From Thermoleophilia bacterium (GTDB lineage: Bacteria > Actinomycetota > Thermoleophilia > RBG-16-64-13), in the NCBI GenBank assembly GCA_026415615.1, contig JAOAGT010000004.1, forward strand, positions 1 to 64,000: 64,000 bases of DNA, in the 5' to 3' direction. The position numbers were made by a program, and so were the translations under genes. Each line of letters opens with the position of its first letter. The stretch's first letter is position 1. Shown piece after piece: positions 36,935 through 45,525 of the stretch. Under the pieces are notes generated by a model. The model searched no databases. It worked only from the letters and a program-made list of their open reading frames with translations, and was not told where the DNA came from.

Positions 36935-37315
36935 CTATTCCCCCGCTGCAGGCTGTAGGTCTTGCAGAGCTTCCAAGCGGCTACGCAGCATGTGCTCTTC
37001 CACTCCACTAACCGAAATTATCTTATCGCGCGTTCCATGCCCACTGACCACAGAAAACGCGCCCTTAGGCAGATTTAACCACTCCGAGAGTGCTTCAAGA
37101 AGGGCTTGGTTAGCTTTGTTCTTTTCGGGAGGGGCGCAAACCGACACTTTGAGCCGATCGCCGTAAAGGCCAAGAAAAGCCGTTCTAGACGCCGACGGTG
37201 CAACTCTCACTCCAAAAACAAGGCCCTCACCTCTCCGGGCCAGGGAAACCCTTTCGCGGGGCGACCTTGTCCCAGGAATCCTACCACTCAAAGTCCCGTC
37301 GTTTTTCTCCTTCAC
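36935..37315 (-). CDS. YggU/DUF167-family protein
   Basis: A small basic protein of the DUF167 (YggU) family. The core VRVAPSASRTAFLGLYGDRLKVSVCAPPEKNKANQALLEALSEWLNLPKGAFSVVSGHGTRDKIISVSG is a near-complete match to the family's conserved region (given here in two motifs: GLYGDRLKVSVCAPPEKNKA and SGHGTRDKIISVSG). No molecular function is established. The start is uncertain: GTG 37315 follows GGGGGAG and would overlap divIVA by 35 nt, while a TTG at 37291 would reduce that overlap. Its location next to divIVA, sepF and yggS is typical for Gram-positive lineages. Confidence 0.85.
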   Translation of the reverse strand: MKEKNDGTLSGRIPGTRSPRERVSLARRGEGLVFGVRVAPSASRTAFLGLYGDRLKVSVCAPPEKNKANQALLEALSEWLNLPKGAFSVVSGHGTRDKIISVSGVEEHMLRSRLEALQDLQPAAGE

Positions 37316-38156
37316 CCGGCTCCCCCTCAAAGAAGCTACTTGCCTGCTCTTCAGTCACCTTGCCAAAGAAGAAAGTCTGCACCTCTTCGTTAGTATCCTC
37401 TTCAGGGAACGAGCCGTCCAAAGCCGTATCGGGAGTCGCAAGAACCTCTGGCGTCGTTGAGGATGTCGGCGATGAAGCAACCACAGCCGCCGGTTCCTCG
37501 CTCGGGGTCTCCTGAGTGGGCGCGTCATCCTCGCTTATCACTCCAGCTCCCTCAGTCACCGCCGCATGGGTGCGCGGCTCTCCCACGGCGGCCACCTCCT
37601 CGTACCTCCCCTGATCCGCGACTGGACCCGCGTAGGTAGTTTGCGCTGGCTCCGGGACCACTCCGGCCACTTGAGTCCCGTGCGAAGGGGCAGTGGGTAT
37701 TTCCGCTGGGGCCAAAGACAGTTCGTCAAGTAGTTTGAGATATCCCTCTAGTAAGGAACGAAACTTGAAACGGAATTCTTCTTCCAGCTGCGAGAGCTGA
37801 GCCAACGTCTGCTGCACTTTTCGCGTTTCTACGTAGGCGTCATTAATTATGGAGTGAGCTTTCACCTGCGCATCACGCATTATGAGCTCGCTTTCTTTGC
37901 GAGCGTTTGCCCTTATCTCTTCAGCTTGAAGCTGAGCTTGCACCAAGGTTTTTTCCAGCGCATCGCGGAGTTGGGCGTAGGTGGCAATCTGCTCCTCCGC
38001 TCTCTCCAAGCGTTCTTTGAGCTCTGCGTTCTCCTGGGTTATTAGCTCGAGTTCGTCGGCCACTTCGTCCAGGAAAGTGTCCACCTCCTCGTCGGAATAG
38101 CCACGCAGCGCTCTCTTAAATTCCCTCCTTCGGATATCGAGAGGTGTGATTCTCAC
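37281..38156 (-). CDS. divIVA: DivIVA-domain septum/pole-site protein
   Basis: DivIVA (Wag31 in actinobacteria) binds curved membrane at poles and septa and recruits growth or division proteins. The first 40 residues, MRITPLDIRRREFKRALRGY then SDEEVDTFLDEVADEL, are the membrane-binding lipid-recognition domain. A long coiled coil follows to about residue 155. The C-terminal half is low-complexity, rich in Ala, Pro, Glu and Thr, and probably disordered, which is common in actinobacterial homologues. Length is 291 residues. It follows the proC-like gene and overlaps yggU. Confidence 0.93.
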   Translation of the reverse strand: MRITPLDIRRREFKRALRGYSDEEVDTFLDEVADELELITQENAELKERLERAEEQIATYAQLRDALEKTLVQAQLQAEEIRANARKESELIMRDAQVKAHSIINDAYVETRKVQQTLAQLSQLEEEFRFKFRSLLEGYLKLLDELSLAPAEIPTAPSHGTQVAGVVPEPAQTTYAGPVADQGRYEEVAAVGEPRTHAAVTEGAGVISEDDAPTQETPSEEPAAVVASSPTSSTTPEVLATPDTALDGSFPEEDTNEEVQTFFFGKVTEEQASSFFEGEPGEGEKRRDFEW

Positions 38157-38214
38157 GTCTCTCCCCCTTCGTCAAAGGGTTGACCTTGCAGCCTTCGCCA
38201 ACGTTACTCTGCGA

Positions 38215-38853
38215 TTATTCCTCTGCCGCGCATAGTTCAACCGCGCGGATGTATGAGCCTCGCACTGCTCTTTCTTCAAGCACACCTAGCCCAGCCACGG
38301 TTGTCCCCGCGGGAGACGCAACCCGATCCTTTAGCATGGCGGGGGAGCTCTCTGTGCGCGCAAGCAAAACCGCTGTACCTATGAGAGTCTGACTAACCAG
38401 CCTTCGCGCTACACCGCTCGGAAGCCCGCCGCCTGCCGCCCCTTCCTCTATACCCAAAACAGCTACGTCAAGTAAACAAGAAAAACAGGACGCCAGATGA
38501 GCAGTAAGTCTGATCTGTTCCAAAGACAAAATGCAGACTTGACATCCGTGGCCCTGGAACACACGCACCACTTCTGCGGTCCCGCCCGGCGTGCTGTGAG
38601 CAGCCGGGCAAAGAAAAACAGCCGGACCAACATGGGGACCCCCATCTTCCATCTTGGCCCAAAACAGCTCGACCTGGGACCCCAGTTGGAGCTGTGGCTC
38701 GTCCAATGTAGATAGCTCATCCACATCGGCCAGCACCACGCTGCAGTCAAGGAGGTCACTGGCACATATGCTTACCCGCCAGCCAGGAAAGCTTGCGGCC
38801 AGCCTGCCCAACGCCCCGGAACTCAGAACTCCAACTTTGACCGACATCCTCAC
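38215..38853 (-). CDS. Degenerate ProC-like (pyrroline-5-carboxylate reductase-related) protein
   Basis: The C-terminal 90 residues clearly resemble the dimerisation domain of pyrroline-5-carboxylate reductase: GLPSGVARRLVSQTLIGTA, then SPAMLKDRVASPAGTTVAGL and LEERAVRGSYIRAVE. The N-terminal 110 residues, which should be an NAD(P)-binding Rossmann fold, are poor: the GxGxxG motif reads VGVLSSGALG, the total length (212) is about 60 residues short, and no clear nucleotide site remains. It probably does not reduce P5C as a normal ProC. Its place between sepF and divIVA is where proC is found in many Gram-positive and cyanobacterial genomes. A GTG start at 38853 has GGAG 7 nt upstream. Confidence 0.7.
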   Translation of the reverse strand: MRMSVKVGVLSSGALGRLAASFPGWRVSICASDLLDCSVVLADVDELSTLDEPQLQLGSQVELFWAKMEDGGPHVGPAVFLCPAAHSTPGGTAEVVRVFQGHGCQVCILSLEQIRLTAHLASCFSCLLDVAVLGIEEGAAGGGLPSGVARRLVSQTLIGTAVLLARTESSPAMLKDRVASPAGTTVAGLGVLEERAVRGSYIRAVELCAAEE

Positions 38854-38907
38854 TACCCGACTCCGCCCGGCGTTGCTTAGTCGTCCAACTTGTCTATTCC
38901 TCAGCGC

Positions 38908-39462
38908 TCAGTACTGGTTGAAGAAGCCTTTCTCAAGCAGACGCTGCCGTTCTTCTGCTGAAACTTCTACGTTCTTTGGCGTAAGAAGGAAGACCTTATC
39001 TGCAACCCTCTGCATACCTCCATCCAAAGCGTAGGTCAGGCCGCTCGCAAAGTCGATCAGCCGCTTAGCCAGCTCCGTTTCGCTCGTCTGCAGATTGATG
39101 ATCACCGGGATGTCGCTCTTGAACTTGTCGGCAATAATCTGTGCGTCGTTAAAGTTCTTGGGTGTCACCAGGTGAACCCTGACCGGCGGTGGTTCACTCA
39201 CGGTGGTCAAAGGCCGCACGTTGTTGCTCGAACGAGCATAAGAAGAACTTCTTCCTCTAAAGTCCTCATCAGCAAAGATGTCGTCGAAGTCCGAAGCAGA
39301 CCGTCTGCGGTTGGTTCGCTCGAGCTTGCGCACATTGGTTCTCTCGCGGTATGAAGACTCCACATCCGGAACCTCGGTAAAAGTCTCATCCTCGTAGTCG
39401 TCCTCTTCGTCAGCAAGACCGAAGTAGACCAGGATCTTATGCCACAAGCCTCCGCCTGCCAT
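38908..39462 (-). CDS. sepF: Cell division protein SepF
   Basis: SepF anchors FtsZ to the membrane and stands in for FtsA in lineages without it, as here. The 184-residue protein has a short N-terminal membrane-targeting helix region ([12 protein letters not shown]), an acidic and Arg/Ser-rich linker to about 85, and a C-terminal SepF domain with [19 protein letters not shown] and the glycine-rich [20 protein letters not shown], then [12 protein letters not shown]. No ftsA gene lies in the cluster, so SepF is the likely tether. It follows yggS by 14 nt and is in the same strand order as ftsZ-pgeF-yggS. Confidence 0.94.
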   Translation of the reverse strand: MAGGGLWHKILVYFGLADEEDDYEDETFTEVPDVESSYRERTNVRKLERTNRRRSASDFDDIFADEDFRGRSSSYARSSNNVRPLTTVSEPPPVRVHLVTPKNFNDAQIIADKFKSDIPVIINLQTSETELAKRLIDFASGLTYALDGGMQRVADKVFLLTPKNVEVSAEERQRLLEKGFFNQY

Positions 39463-39476
39463 CCCACCCTCCTTGT

Positions 39477-40154
39477 TCAGCTCAGAAGGAGCGCACTCCC
39501 GACTCTGACTATGGTCGCCCCTTCCTCGACAGCGACCTCAAAATCATTGCTCATCCCCATTGAGAGCTCGGACAACCCGTATCGCTCCCTAAAAATCGGG
39601 GCCAGACGATCGCGAAGCTCCCGCAGACCGCGAAAACAGGGCCGAGCCTCCTCGGGATCGACGACCAAAGGAGCCATGGTCATAAGCCCCACGAAATCGA
39701 CTCTGGAATACGCCGCTGCTTCCCTAAGGAAACTCTCAGCGGCCTCCGGCAGAATACCATACTTGCTCTCTTCCCCGCTCATATTGACCTCTAGAAGCAC
39801 CTTCACCACCGACTGCGCCCTCTTGTCCAGCTCTCTTACCAACGACAACGAATCCACCGAGTGGATCAAGGTAACTCGCGGCAAGACTATTCGCGCCTTT
39901 CGGCTTTGAAGGTGACCGATGAAATGAAACTCAAGCTCCCGGTTCCACCTCTCCCATTTTTCTACCAACTCTTCTGCCCTGTTCTCCCCCACCAAACGGA
40001 TTCCTGCTTGAACCAGCAGGCCCATTTCCTCAACACCAAAGTACTTGCTGGCTACTAGTAGACGAGGAACATCAGCCCGGCCGCAACGAGAGCAGGCCTC
40101 CTCTATTCTCTGTCTCACTGAAGCCAAGTTCCTCTGCAGCGTCCGAAGATCCAT
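39477..40154 (-). CDS. PLP homeostasis protein (YggS/PLPBP family)
   Basis: A 225-residue single-domain pyridoxal-phosphate binding protein that helps control vitamin B6 and amino acid pools; no enzymatic activity is known for the family. The PLP lysine is Lys37 in [10 protein letters not shown]. Other family signs are [24 protein letters not shown] and the closing [23 protein letters not shown]. It lies between pgeF and sepF in a yggS-sepF-proC-divIVA neighbourhood seen in many Gram-positive bacteria, and starts at ATG 40154, 9 nt after the pgeF stop. Confidence 0.94.
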   Translation of the reverse strand: MDLRTLQRNLASVRQRIEEACSRCGRADVPRLLVASKYFGVEEMGLLVQAGIRLVGENRAEELVEKWERWNRELEFHFIGHLQSRKARIVLPRVTLIHSVDSLSLVRELDKRAQSVVKVLLEVNMSGEESKYGILPEAAESFLREAAAYSRVDFVGLMTMAPLVVDPEEARPCFRGLRELRDRLAPIFRERYGLSELSMGMSNDFEVAVEEGATIVRVGSALLLS

Positions 40155-40163
40155 AGGTCGTGT

Positions 40164-40982
40164 TCAGGAGATCCAGGCCACACATGCCTGACGCCCAGCC
40201 TTAGATCCCTCCCGGCGGTAGGAGAAAAAGAAATCTGGGTTGCAACAAGTGCACAGACGGGGATTCACAATCCGCTCCGGCCCCAATCCGAGCTCACCCA
40301 AAGCTTTCTCAGCGGCCTGCCACAAATCCACTCGCAAACCCGAAGGCTCCGATATAACCACTCCGGACCCAAATCTCTTTTCAAAACCCCGGGCGACTTC
40401 AGGTCCCACCGCAAAACAGCAAGGCCCAATACTCGGCCCAATCACCGCGAGCCCAGGGGCGCTCGTCATCGCCGCAGCCGCTGCCTGAGTTATACCGCGC
40501 AACAAGCCCCGCCACCCACCATGTACAACGGCAAAATCCACTTCTCCACACAAAACGATAGGCACGCAATCGGCAAAAAGGAGCACGGCTGCGAGTCCTT
40601 GGTCTATATTGCGGTGAAGAACTAGCCCGTCGCATGGCGCATCCCTAGAGCTCCGGTGATAGTCTGCCAACCCAGACACCCGTACTCCGTGTACCTGACG
40701 AGGAGACACTACCTCTCGCCCTAACGCACCTTGAAGCAGTTCCCTGTTTGTCCTTGCCAGTGAACCCATGGAAGCGCGGCGAAGACTTAAGTCGTAAGAT
40801 GTCCACGAACCCTCGGTCTCGCGCCTCAACCGTGTGGTAAACGCAGCGCGGAAGCCGTTGGGAAGGCGAGGATAGAGCGCAATACCCTGAGCGAGCTCGC
40901 CGACCACGATGGCGTCGCGGGCAGTGTAGTCAATTCGCCGCTTTAGCTCTGTTCCTAACTCTTCAAATTCAGCTTTTACCAC
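40164..40982 (-). CDS. pgeF: Peptidoglycan editing factor PgeF (YfiH, multicopper polyphenol oxidoreductase fold)
   Basis: The family is a zinc-binding protein that in E. coli removes L-Ser wrongly placed in peptidoglycan precursors; older annotations call it laccase. The protein of 272 residues shows the metal-site motifs RQVHGVRV, LLFADCVPIVLCG and VVHGGWRGLLRGI, followed by GPSIGPCCFAVGPEV and CTCCNPDFFFSYRREG. Its position right after ftsZ in the dcw cluster supports the cell-wall role. GTG at 40982 with AAGG 6 nt upstream is used as the start. Confidence 0.92.
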   Translation of the reverse strand: MVKAEFEELGTELKRRIDYTARDAIVVGELAQGIALYPRLPNGFRAAFTTRLRRETEGSWTSYDLSLRRASMGSLARTNRELLQGALGREVVSPRQVHGVRVSGLADYHRSSRDAPCDGLVLHRNIDQGLAAVLLFADCVPIVLCGEVDFAVVHGGWRGLLRGITQAAAAAMTSAPGLAVIGPSIGPCCFAVGPEVARGFEKRFGSGVVISEPSGLRVDLWQAAEKALGELGLGPERIVNPRLCTCCNPDFFFSYRREGSKAGRQACVAWIS

Positions 40983-41014
40983 TGCAAGCCTTGGCGGCGC
41001 TATCCCCGGGTGAT

Positions 41015-42127
41015 CTAGTCCTTGTCCCGCAGAAACTTGGGAATTTCCAGAAGATCCTCGTCCATCTCAAAGGTGTGAGTCCTCGCCGAGAAAATCTCCC
41101 CAAACTCGGACGCCCGCGTGGGCTCAGCTATCTGGGAAGCAGGAGTTTCTTCCGTTGTCCTAACCTCGGCAGACCGTCTGTCCTTATCGAAACCAGTAGC
41201 AATGACAGTGACCCTTATCTGATCACCCAGAGACTCGTCAACTACCGCTCCAAAGATAACGTTGGCCTCTACATCGGCAGCACTGGAGATCACACGAGCA
41301 GCCTCGTTCACCTCAAAGAGCCCCATGTCAGGTGGACCGCTAATGTTAAGCAGAATACCGGTGGCACCTTCTACAGAGGTTTCCAGAAGCGGCGAAGAAA
41401 TCGCCGCCTTGGCTGCTTCTACTGCGCGGTTTTCGCCGCTCGCGACACCTATGCCCATTAGAGCAGAACCCGCGTTTTGCATGATAGTGCGCACGTCTGC
41501 AAAGTCCAGATTGATTAGTCCAGGAACAGTTATAAGATCCGTGATGCCTTGAATACCCTGCCGAAGCACGTCATCAGCAACCTTAAAAGCATCAATTACC
41601 GAGGTGCGACGCTCCACTACCTGCAAGAGACGGTCGTTGGGGATCACAATCAGCGTATCGACCTTCTTGGACAGCGCTTCGATCCCAGCCTGAGCTTGCG
41701 CGGCCCGCTTTCTTCCCTCAAAGCTGAAGGGTCTCGTTACGACTCCGACAGTCAAGGCTCCCAGCTCCCGAGCGATCTCCGCCACAACAGGCGCCCCACC
41801 GGTTCCTGTGCCCCCGCCCTTGCCAGCGGTTACAAACACCATGTCAGCGCCCTTGAGCGCTTCCCGAATCTCATCTCGGCTCTCTTCGGCCGCCTGGCGC
41901 CCGATTTCGGGATTCGCACCCGCTCCCAGACCCCGGGTAACTTTCGCCCCGATATGCAACTTCACATCTGCATCGCACATCAGGAGAGCCTGGGCATCGG
42001 TGTTGATAGCGATAAATTCCACCCCTTTAAGACCAGCGTCAATCATGCGGTTTACGGCATTGGTGCCGCCGCCGCCCACTCCCACGACCTTGATCACCGC
42101 TAGGTAGCCGGCGCCTGTGTCGCCCAT
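41015..42127 (-). CDS. ftsZ: Cell division protein FtsZ
   Basis: FtsZ is the tubulin-like GTPase that forms the division ring. The 370-residue protein has the nucleotide-binding [13 protein letters not shown] near 14-26, the tubulin signature GGGTGTGG at 104-111 and the T7-loop region [14 protein letters not shown] variable linker follows the GTPase core (ending near 315), and the conserved C-terminal peptide ([12 protein letters not shown]) is the docking site for SepF and other partners. GGAGG lies 10 nt before the ATG. A 159-nt gap separates it from ftsQ; it contains two short stem-loops (one CTTCCT/AGGAAG) and may hold an ftsZ promoter, though I could not assign boxes. Confidence 0.98.
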   Translation of the reverse strand: MGDTGAGYLAVIKVVGVGGGGTNAVNRMIDAGLKGVEFIAINTDAQALLMCDADVKLHIGAKVTRGLGAGANPEIGRQAAEESRDEIREALKGADMVFVTAGKGGGTGTGGAPVVAEIARELGALTVGVVTRPFSFEGRKRAAQAQAGIEALSKKVDTLIVIPNDRLLQVVERRTSVIDAFKVADDVLRQGIQGITDLITVPGLINLDFADVRTIMQNAGSALMGIGVASGENRAVEAAKAAISSPLLETSVEGATGILLNISGPPDMGLFEVNEAARVISSAADVEANVIFGAVVDESLGDQIRVTVIATGFDKDRRSAEVRTTEETPASQIAEPTRASEFGEIFSARTHTFEMDEDLLEIPKFLRDKD

Positions 42128-42286
42128 GATTTCACAACCTCCAAGCTTAGAAGAGCAAGTACGCTCCCGTCGTACTCAAGTCTTGTTGCTAAGGTCCTCA
42201 ACCACCCCTTAAGCTATGTAGTTGGATTACTTCGGAAGACCGCAACTTCCTGCTAGCAAGGAAGATACCACCGCACAGCAAGACTT

Positions 42287-43066
42287 TCATCTAGGCTTGG
42301 CCACCACCCTGTCTGGCACCGCCACATCCACGTATTCAAGCTGTTGACCCACTCTTAAGCTGTGCTCAAGCACTCGAGCCGCTACCTTCAATTTGCGGTC
42401 AAGATCAACGGGCTGCCCGATACGAACTTCCACTTGGCTCTCAAGAACAATGGTGGTGGCGCCGTCGACGCTGACAACAATCTTGGTCAATTTCCCGAAA
42501 GCGTTTTCAAACTCATCAGCGTCAAGAACCCCGACCACCGAAATACCCTGAGCAATTGGAGCAGGAAGCTCCTCTCCCGCGGTTACCGCGTCCACGCTTA
42601 GCGCCTCTACAAGAGGAAGGCTAAGCCCGCGAGGAGGGGCTGCTTTTTCCAAGACTCTTCCATCCTGCGCTACAAGCCAGCAAGCGCCGCCAGCAATCTG
42701 AACCCTCGCCACAGGCTCATATTCTTGAACGTGCACCTCTAAGGCGTTCGGGAAGCGGCGCCAAACCTCGGCCTCGCGTACATACGGGAGGGCTTTCAAG
42801 CTCTCAGCAAGTTCGCGAGTTTTTAGACGAAACAAATTCTGTCCCCTGACCTCTACGAGCGCTTGCTGCAGCTCCTCCTGGCTTATCCGGGCTATGCCGC
42901 TGATAACCACTTTCTGGACAGCAAACACCTCACTTGACCGAGCCCACAGGAACAGCCCTAGACCAGCAGCGGTCAGAAAGCAGACCAACGCAATAGCAGC
43001 GCGCCGGCGACCCCGCTGCCTCAGCAGCGAAGACCGCCTGGCGCGAAACTCCCTATCCATCTTCAT
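42287..43066 (-). CDS. ftsQ: Cell division protein FtsQ/DivIB
   Basis: FtsQ is a bitopic membrane protein that links early and late division proteins with FtsL and FtsB. The protein has a basic cytoplasmic N terminus, one transmembrane segment (about 24-44, AIALVCFLTAAGLGLFLWA), a POTRA domain (VQKVVISGIARISQEELQQA and following) and the FtsQ-type beta domain to the end. ATG 43066 gives 259 residues and overlaps the murB stop by 14 nt; ATG 43060 is two codons later. The ribosome-binding site is weak, which suggests coupling to murB. Order murC-murB-ftsQ-ftsZ is typical of Gram-positive dcw clusters without ftsA. Confidence 0.9.
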   Translation of the reverse strand: MKMDREFRARRSSLLRQRGRRRAAIALVCFLTAAGLGLFLWARSSEVFAVQKVVISGIARISQEELQQALVEVRGQNLFRLKTRELAESLKALPYVREAEVWRRFPNALEVHVQEYEPVARVQIAGGACWLVAQDGRVLEKAAPPRGLSLPLVEALSVDAVTAGEELPAPIAQGISVVGVLDADEFENAFGKLTKIVVSVDGATTIVLESQVEVRIGQPVDLDRKLKVAARVLEHSLRVGQQLEYVDVAVPDRVVAKPR

Positions 43067-44072
43067 CCCAGAGAAACCTGGTCCCGACCACCCGCACTTC
43101 CGGCTCCAGCAAGATGCCGCTACGAGCAAGCACTGCTTCCCTCATCAAAGCCATGGCAAAAAGTGCGTCCCTTGTTGTAGCGTTTCCCCGGTTTTCCAAG
43201 AAATTGGCATGTACTCGGGATACCTCAACCCCCCCGACACGAAGACCTTTGACCCCGGCCTCCTCCAGCAGACGGCCCGCCTGGTGACCGGGCGGATTCT
43301 TGAACACGCTTCCAAATGTCCGGACTCCACGCGGCTGGGTTGCCCGCCGATGCTGGAGAAAGCGATAGTGGCGCTCACGGATTACAGCAGGATCACCAGA
43401 AGAAAGAGCAACCTCAGCGGCAGTTACGATTGCAGCCCGCGGAAGAGTACAACAGCGGTAAGTCCACTCTAGCGACGAAGCGGGCACAGTCTCGACTCCC
43501 CTAGGTGTCGCGATCTCCAATTCTCGGATCGCGTCCCTCATACATGCTCCGTGCGCACCAGCATTGCAGGCTACCGCCCCTCCCAATGTACCGGGTATTC
43601 CACAGGCAAATTCAAGACCAGACAGACCCGAGTAGGACGCTAGCCGAGCCAGTCTGGTAAGTCTGATCGCTCCTCCGACTCGAATAGTGATCTCGTTTCC
43701 AATGGGGGTACCCTTAGACCGGCAACTTGATGCTTCTGCGCCATCGAGGGGCTGCCCGAGAGGCAGCGCCTGCGGCCTCTCGGGCAGCCCCCGCACGTAC
43801 TCCAAGCCGGACCCCAGCTTGATGACCACTCCACGCAAGCCCTCATCCGCCACGAGGACATTTGATCCCAAACCTAAACAGACCCACTCAACGCCAAGCT
43901 CCTCAAGAATCGCCAACACCGACGAGGCTGCCTCGGCTGTTTCTACCTCCACGAGTAGGTCGGCGTTTCCGCCGGTGCCAAAAGTAGTAAGGGGAGCAAG
44001 TGCCACGTCGGGAAAAACACTCGCCCCCGCTACCATGCGGAGTTTCTCACCCAAGCTTGTAAGACGAGCCAA
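43053..44072 (-). CDS. murB: UDP-N-acetylenolpyruvoylglucosamine reductase, with palindromic insertion
   Basis: MurB reduces UDP-GlcNAc-enolpyruvate to UDP-MurNAc with FAD and NADPH. FAD-binding segments are visible (APLTTFGTGGNADLLVEVET, GLGSNVLVADEGL), as are the catalytic FACGIPGTLGGAVACNAGAH, the RYRFLQHR motif and GSVFKNPPG. TTG at 44072 is used as the start because GGGGAG lies 6 nt upstream and longer readings lie inside murC; ATG 44036 is an alternative. Residues about 94-125 (from the TTG) form an extra segment with no counterpart in normal MurB, encoded around a 17-bp palindrome. It probably sits in a surface loop, so the enzyme should remain active. Confidence 0.93.
   Translation of the reverse strand: MARLTSLGEKLRMVAGASVFPDVALAPLTTFGTGGNADLLVEVETAEAASSVLAILEELGVEWVCLGLGSNVLVADEGLRGVVIKLGSGLEYVRGLPERPQALPLGQPLDGAEASSCRSKGTPIGNEITIRVGGAIRLTRLARLASYSGLSGLEFACGIPGTLGGAVACNAGAHGACMRDAIRELEIATPRGVETVPASSLEWTYRCCTLPRAAIVTAAEVALSSGDPAVIRERHYRFLQHRRATQPRGVRTFGSVFKNPPGHQAGRLLEEAGVKGLRVGGVEVSRVHANFLENRGNATTRDALFAMALMREAVLARSGILLEPEVRVVGTRFLWDEDG
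43748..43791. repeat. Palindromic element inserted in murB
   Basis: GGGGCTGCCCGAGAGGC (43748-43764) is repeated as its exact complement at 43775-43791 around a 10-nt loop. It is read through in frame as RGLPERPQALPLGQPL, within a stretch of about 30 residues that ordinary MurB proteins lack. I found no second copy in this window. Confidence 0.85.
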
Positions 44073-44100
44073 CTTGCACTCCCCGCCTCTTGGCTCGTTA

Positions 44101-45516
44101 TTACGAGTTCGCAAGAAAACGCTCACCCACCCGGTGGACATCCCCGGCTCCCAGGGTAAGCACGAGATCTCCCGGTGTTGCCACTTTCCGTAGGTATTCA
44201 ACTACCCATCCCAGACGAGGTAAATAGACCACCTGTTTGTTGGCCGATTGCTTAAGCAGGCTGTCCACGATCAATTTGCCGCTAATACCAGGACGGGGCG
44301 CTTCGCGCGCTCCATAAACATCAGTTACTACTGCTATGTCCGCTTCAAGCAGGGCCCGAGCAAACTCTTCGTGCAAGAACTCCGTGCGGGAATACAAGTG
44401 GGGTTGAAAAACCGCAATGATCCTTCTCCACGGTCCCTTTCGCGCCGTGCGCAAGGTGGCCTGTAGTTCTGTTGGATGGTGAGCGTAGTCATCAATTACC
44501 GTCACCCCATCTTTGCTGCCCTTCCACTGAAAACGACGCACGGCGCCAGTAAAACTTGAAAGGCTGCTGGCAATCTGTCCCGGAGAAACTCCCAGCTCGA
44601 CCAAGGTAGAAAAGCAGGCTAGGGCATTCTGGATGTTGTGCAAACCTGGGATGATCAAAGAGACCTCTACCAGTCGTTGGCTCCCCCTCCAGACTTCGAA
44701 CTTGCTGCCCTGGTGATCGAGGACAACTTCACGGGCGTGATAGTCGGCCGCGTCGGAAAGCCCGTAGGACAGAGCCCGACAGGGAGCCTTGCGAGCCAAG
44801 CGCCCTAGGCGAGGATCCTCTTGATAGTAGACGAAAAGCCCATCCTGCGGCAGACCAGCGGCAAAACGGGCAAAAGCCTTTTCCAGATCCTCAAGATGGA
44901 GGTAGTGACTATGATGGTCTAACTCCAAGTTTGTGACCACCGCCACTTCAGGATGAAGAAACAGAAAGGAGCCGTCTGACTCATCAGCCTCACATACCAC
45001 ATACTCCCCGTCGCCGTGATCGGCGTTGGAACCAAGATCGTTAAGCTCTCCTCCCACGAGAAAAGTAGGCGCAAGCCCGCTGTCCACCAGCACACGGCTA
45101 ATCATCGAGGTAGTAGTGGTCTTGCCATGAGCCCCCAGTACAGCTATGCCTCTTCCTTGATTAACCAACCAAGCCAGGAGTTGACCCCGTTTGACTACCG
45201 GGATGCCCTTTTGCAGGGCCTCAACAAGTTCAACGTTATGAGGGGGAATTGCAGACGACACGACCACCACGTCCGGGTGGTCTAGATTGCTAGCCCGATG
45301 CCCAATGTGGACCGAGATCCCAGCTTCCATTAGAAGTGTTACGTAACGCGAAGGCTTGAGATCCGATCCCGACACCTCGTACCCCCGCTTGTGTAGCACA
45401 AGAGCAAGACCGCTCATTCCTGCGCCGCCGATGCCAATGAAATAAAAGCGGCGCGCACCCTCAGGGACCGAGGACTTGAAAGTATCAACAGAAGACAATT
45501 GGCCCTGACTGTCCAT
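44101..45516 (-). CDS. murC: UDP-N-acetylmuramate-L-alanine ligase
   Basis: MurC adds L-alanine to UDP-MurNAc, the first step of the stem peptide. The 471-residue protein shows the Mur-ligase layout: N-terminal YFIGIGGAGMSGLALVL, the ATP-binding GAHGKTTTTSM near 128-138, the Mg-binding VCEADESDGSF and NLELDHHSHY, and the C-terminal domain with IDDYAHHPTEL and FQPHLYSRTE. It starts at ATG 45516, 9 nt after the murG stop, and murB begins 28 nt after its own stop. It is a normal member of the dcw cluster. Confidence 0.96.
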   Translation of the reverse strand: MDSQGQLSSVDTFKSSVPEGARRFYFIGIGGAGMSGLALVLHKRGYEVSGSDLKPSRYVTLLMEAGISVHIGHRASNLDHPDVVVVSSAIPPHNVELVEALQKGIPVVKRGQLLAWLVNQGRGIAVLGAHGKTTTTSMISRVLVDSGLAPTFLVGGELNDLGSNADHGDGEYVVCEADESDGSFLFLHPEVAVVTNLELDHHSHYLHLEDLEKAFARFAAGLPQDGLFVYYQEDPRLGRLARKAPCRALSYGLSDAADYHAREVVLDHQGSKFEVWRGSQRLVEVSLIIPGLHNIQNALACFSTLVELGVSPGQIASSLSSFTGAVRRFQWKGSKDGVTVIDDYAHHPTELQATLRTARKGPWRRIIAVFQPHLYSRTEFLHEEFARALLEADIAVVTDVYGAREAPRPGISGKLIVDSLLKQSANKQVVYLPRLGWVVEYLRKVATPGDLVLTLGAGDVHRVGERFLANS

Positions 45517-45525
45517 CAGTATTGC

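Noticed and set aside
42128-42286. Possible ftsZ promoter or small RNA in the ftsQ-ftsZ gap
   Set aside because: Two short stem-loops are visible but no convincing -35/-10 pair or terminator could be found.
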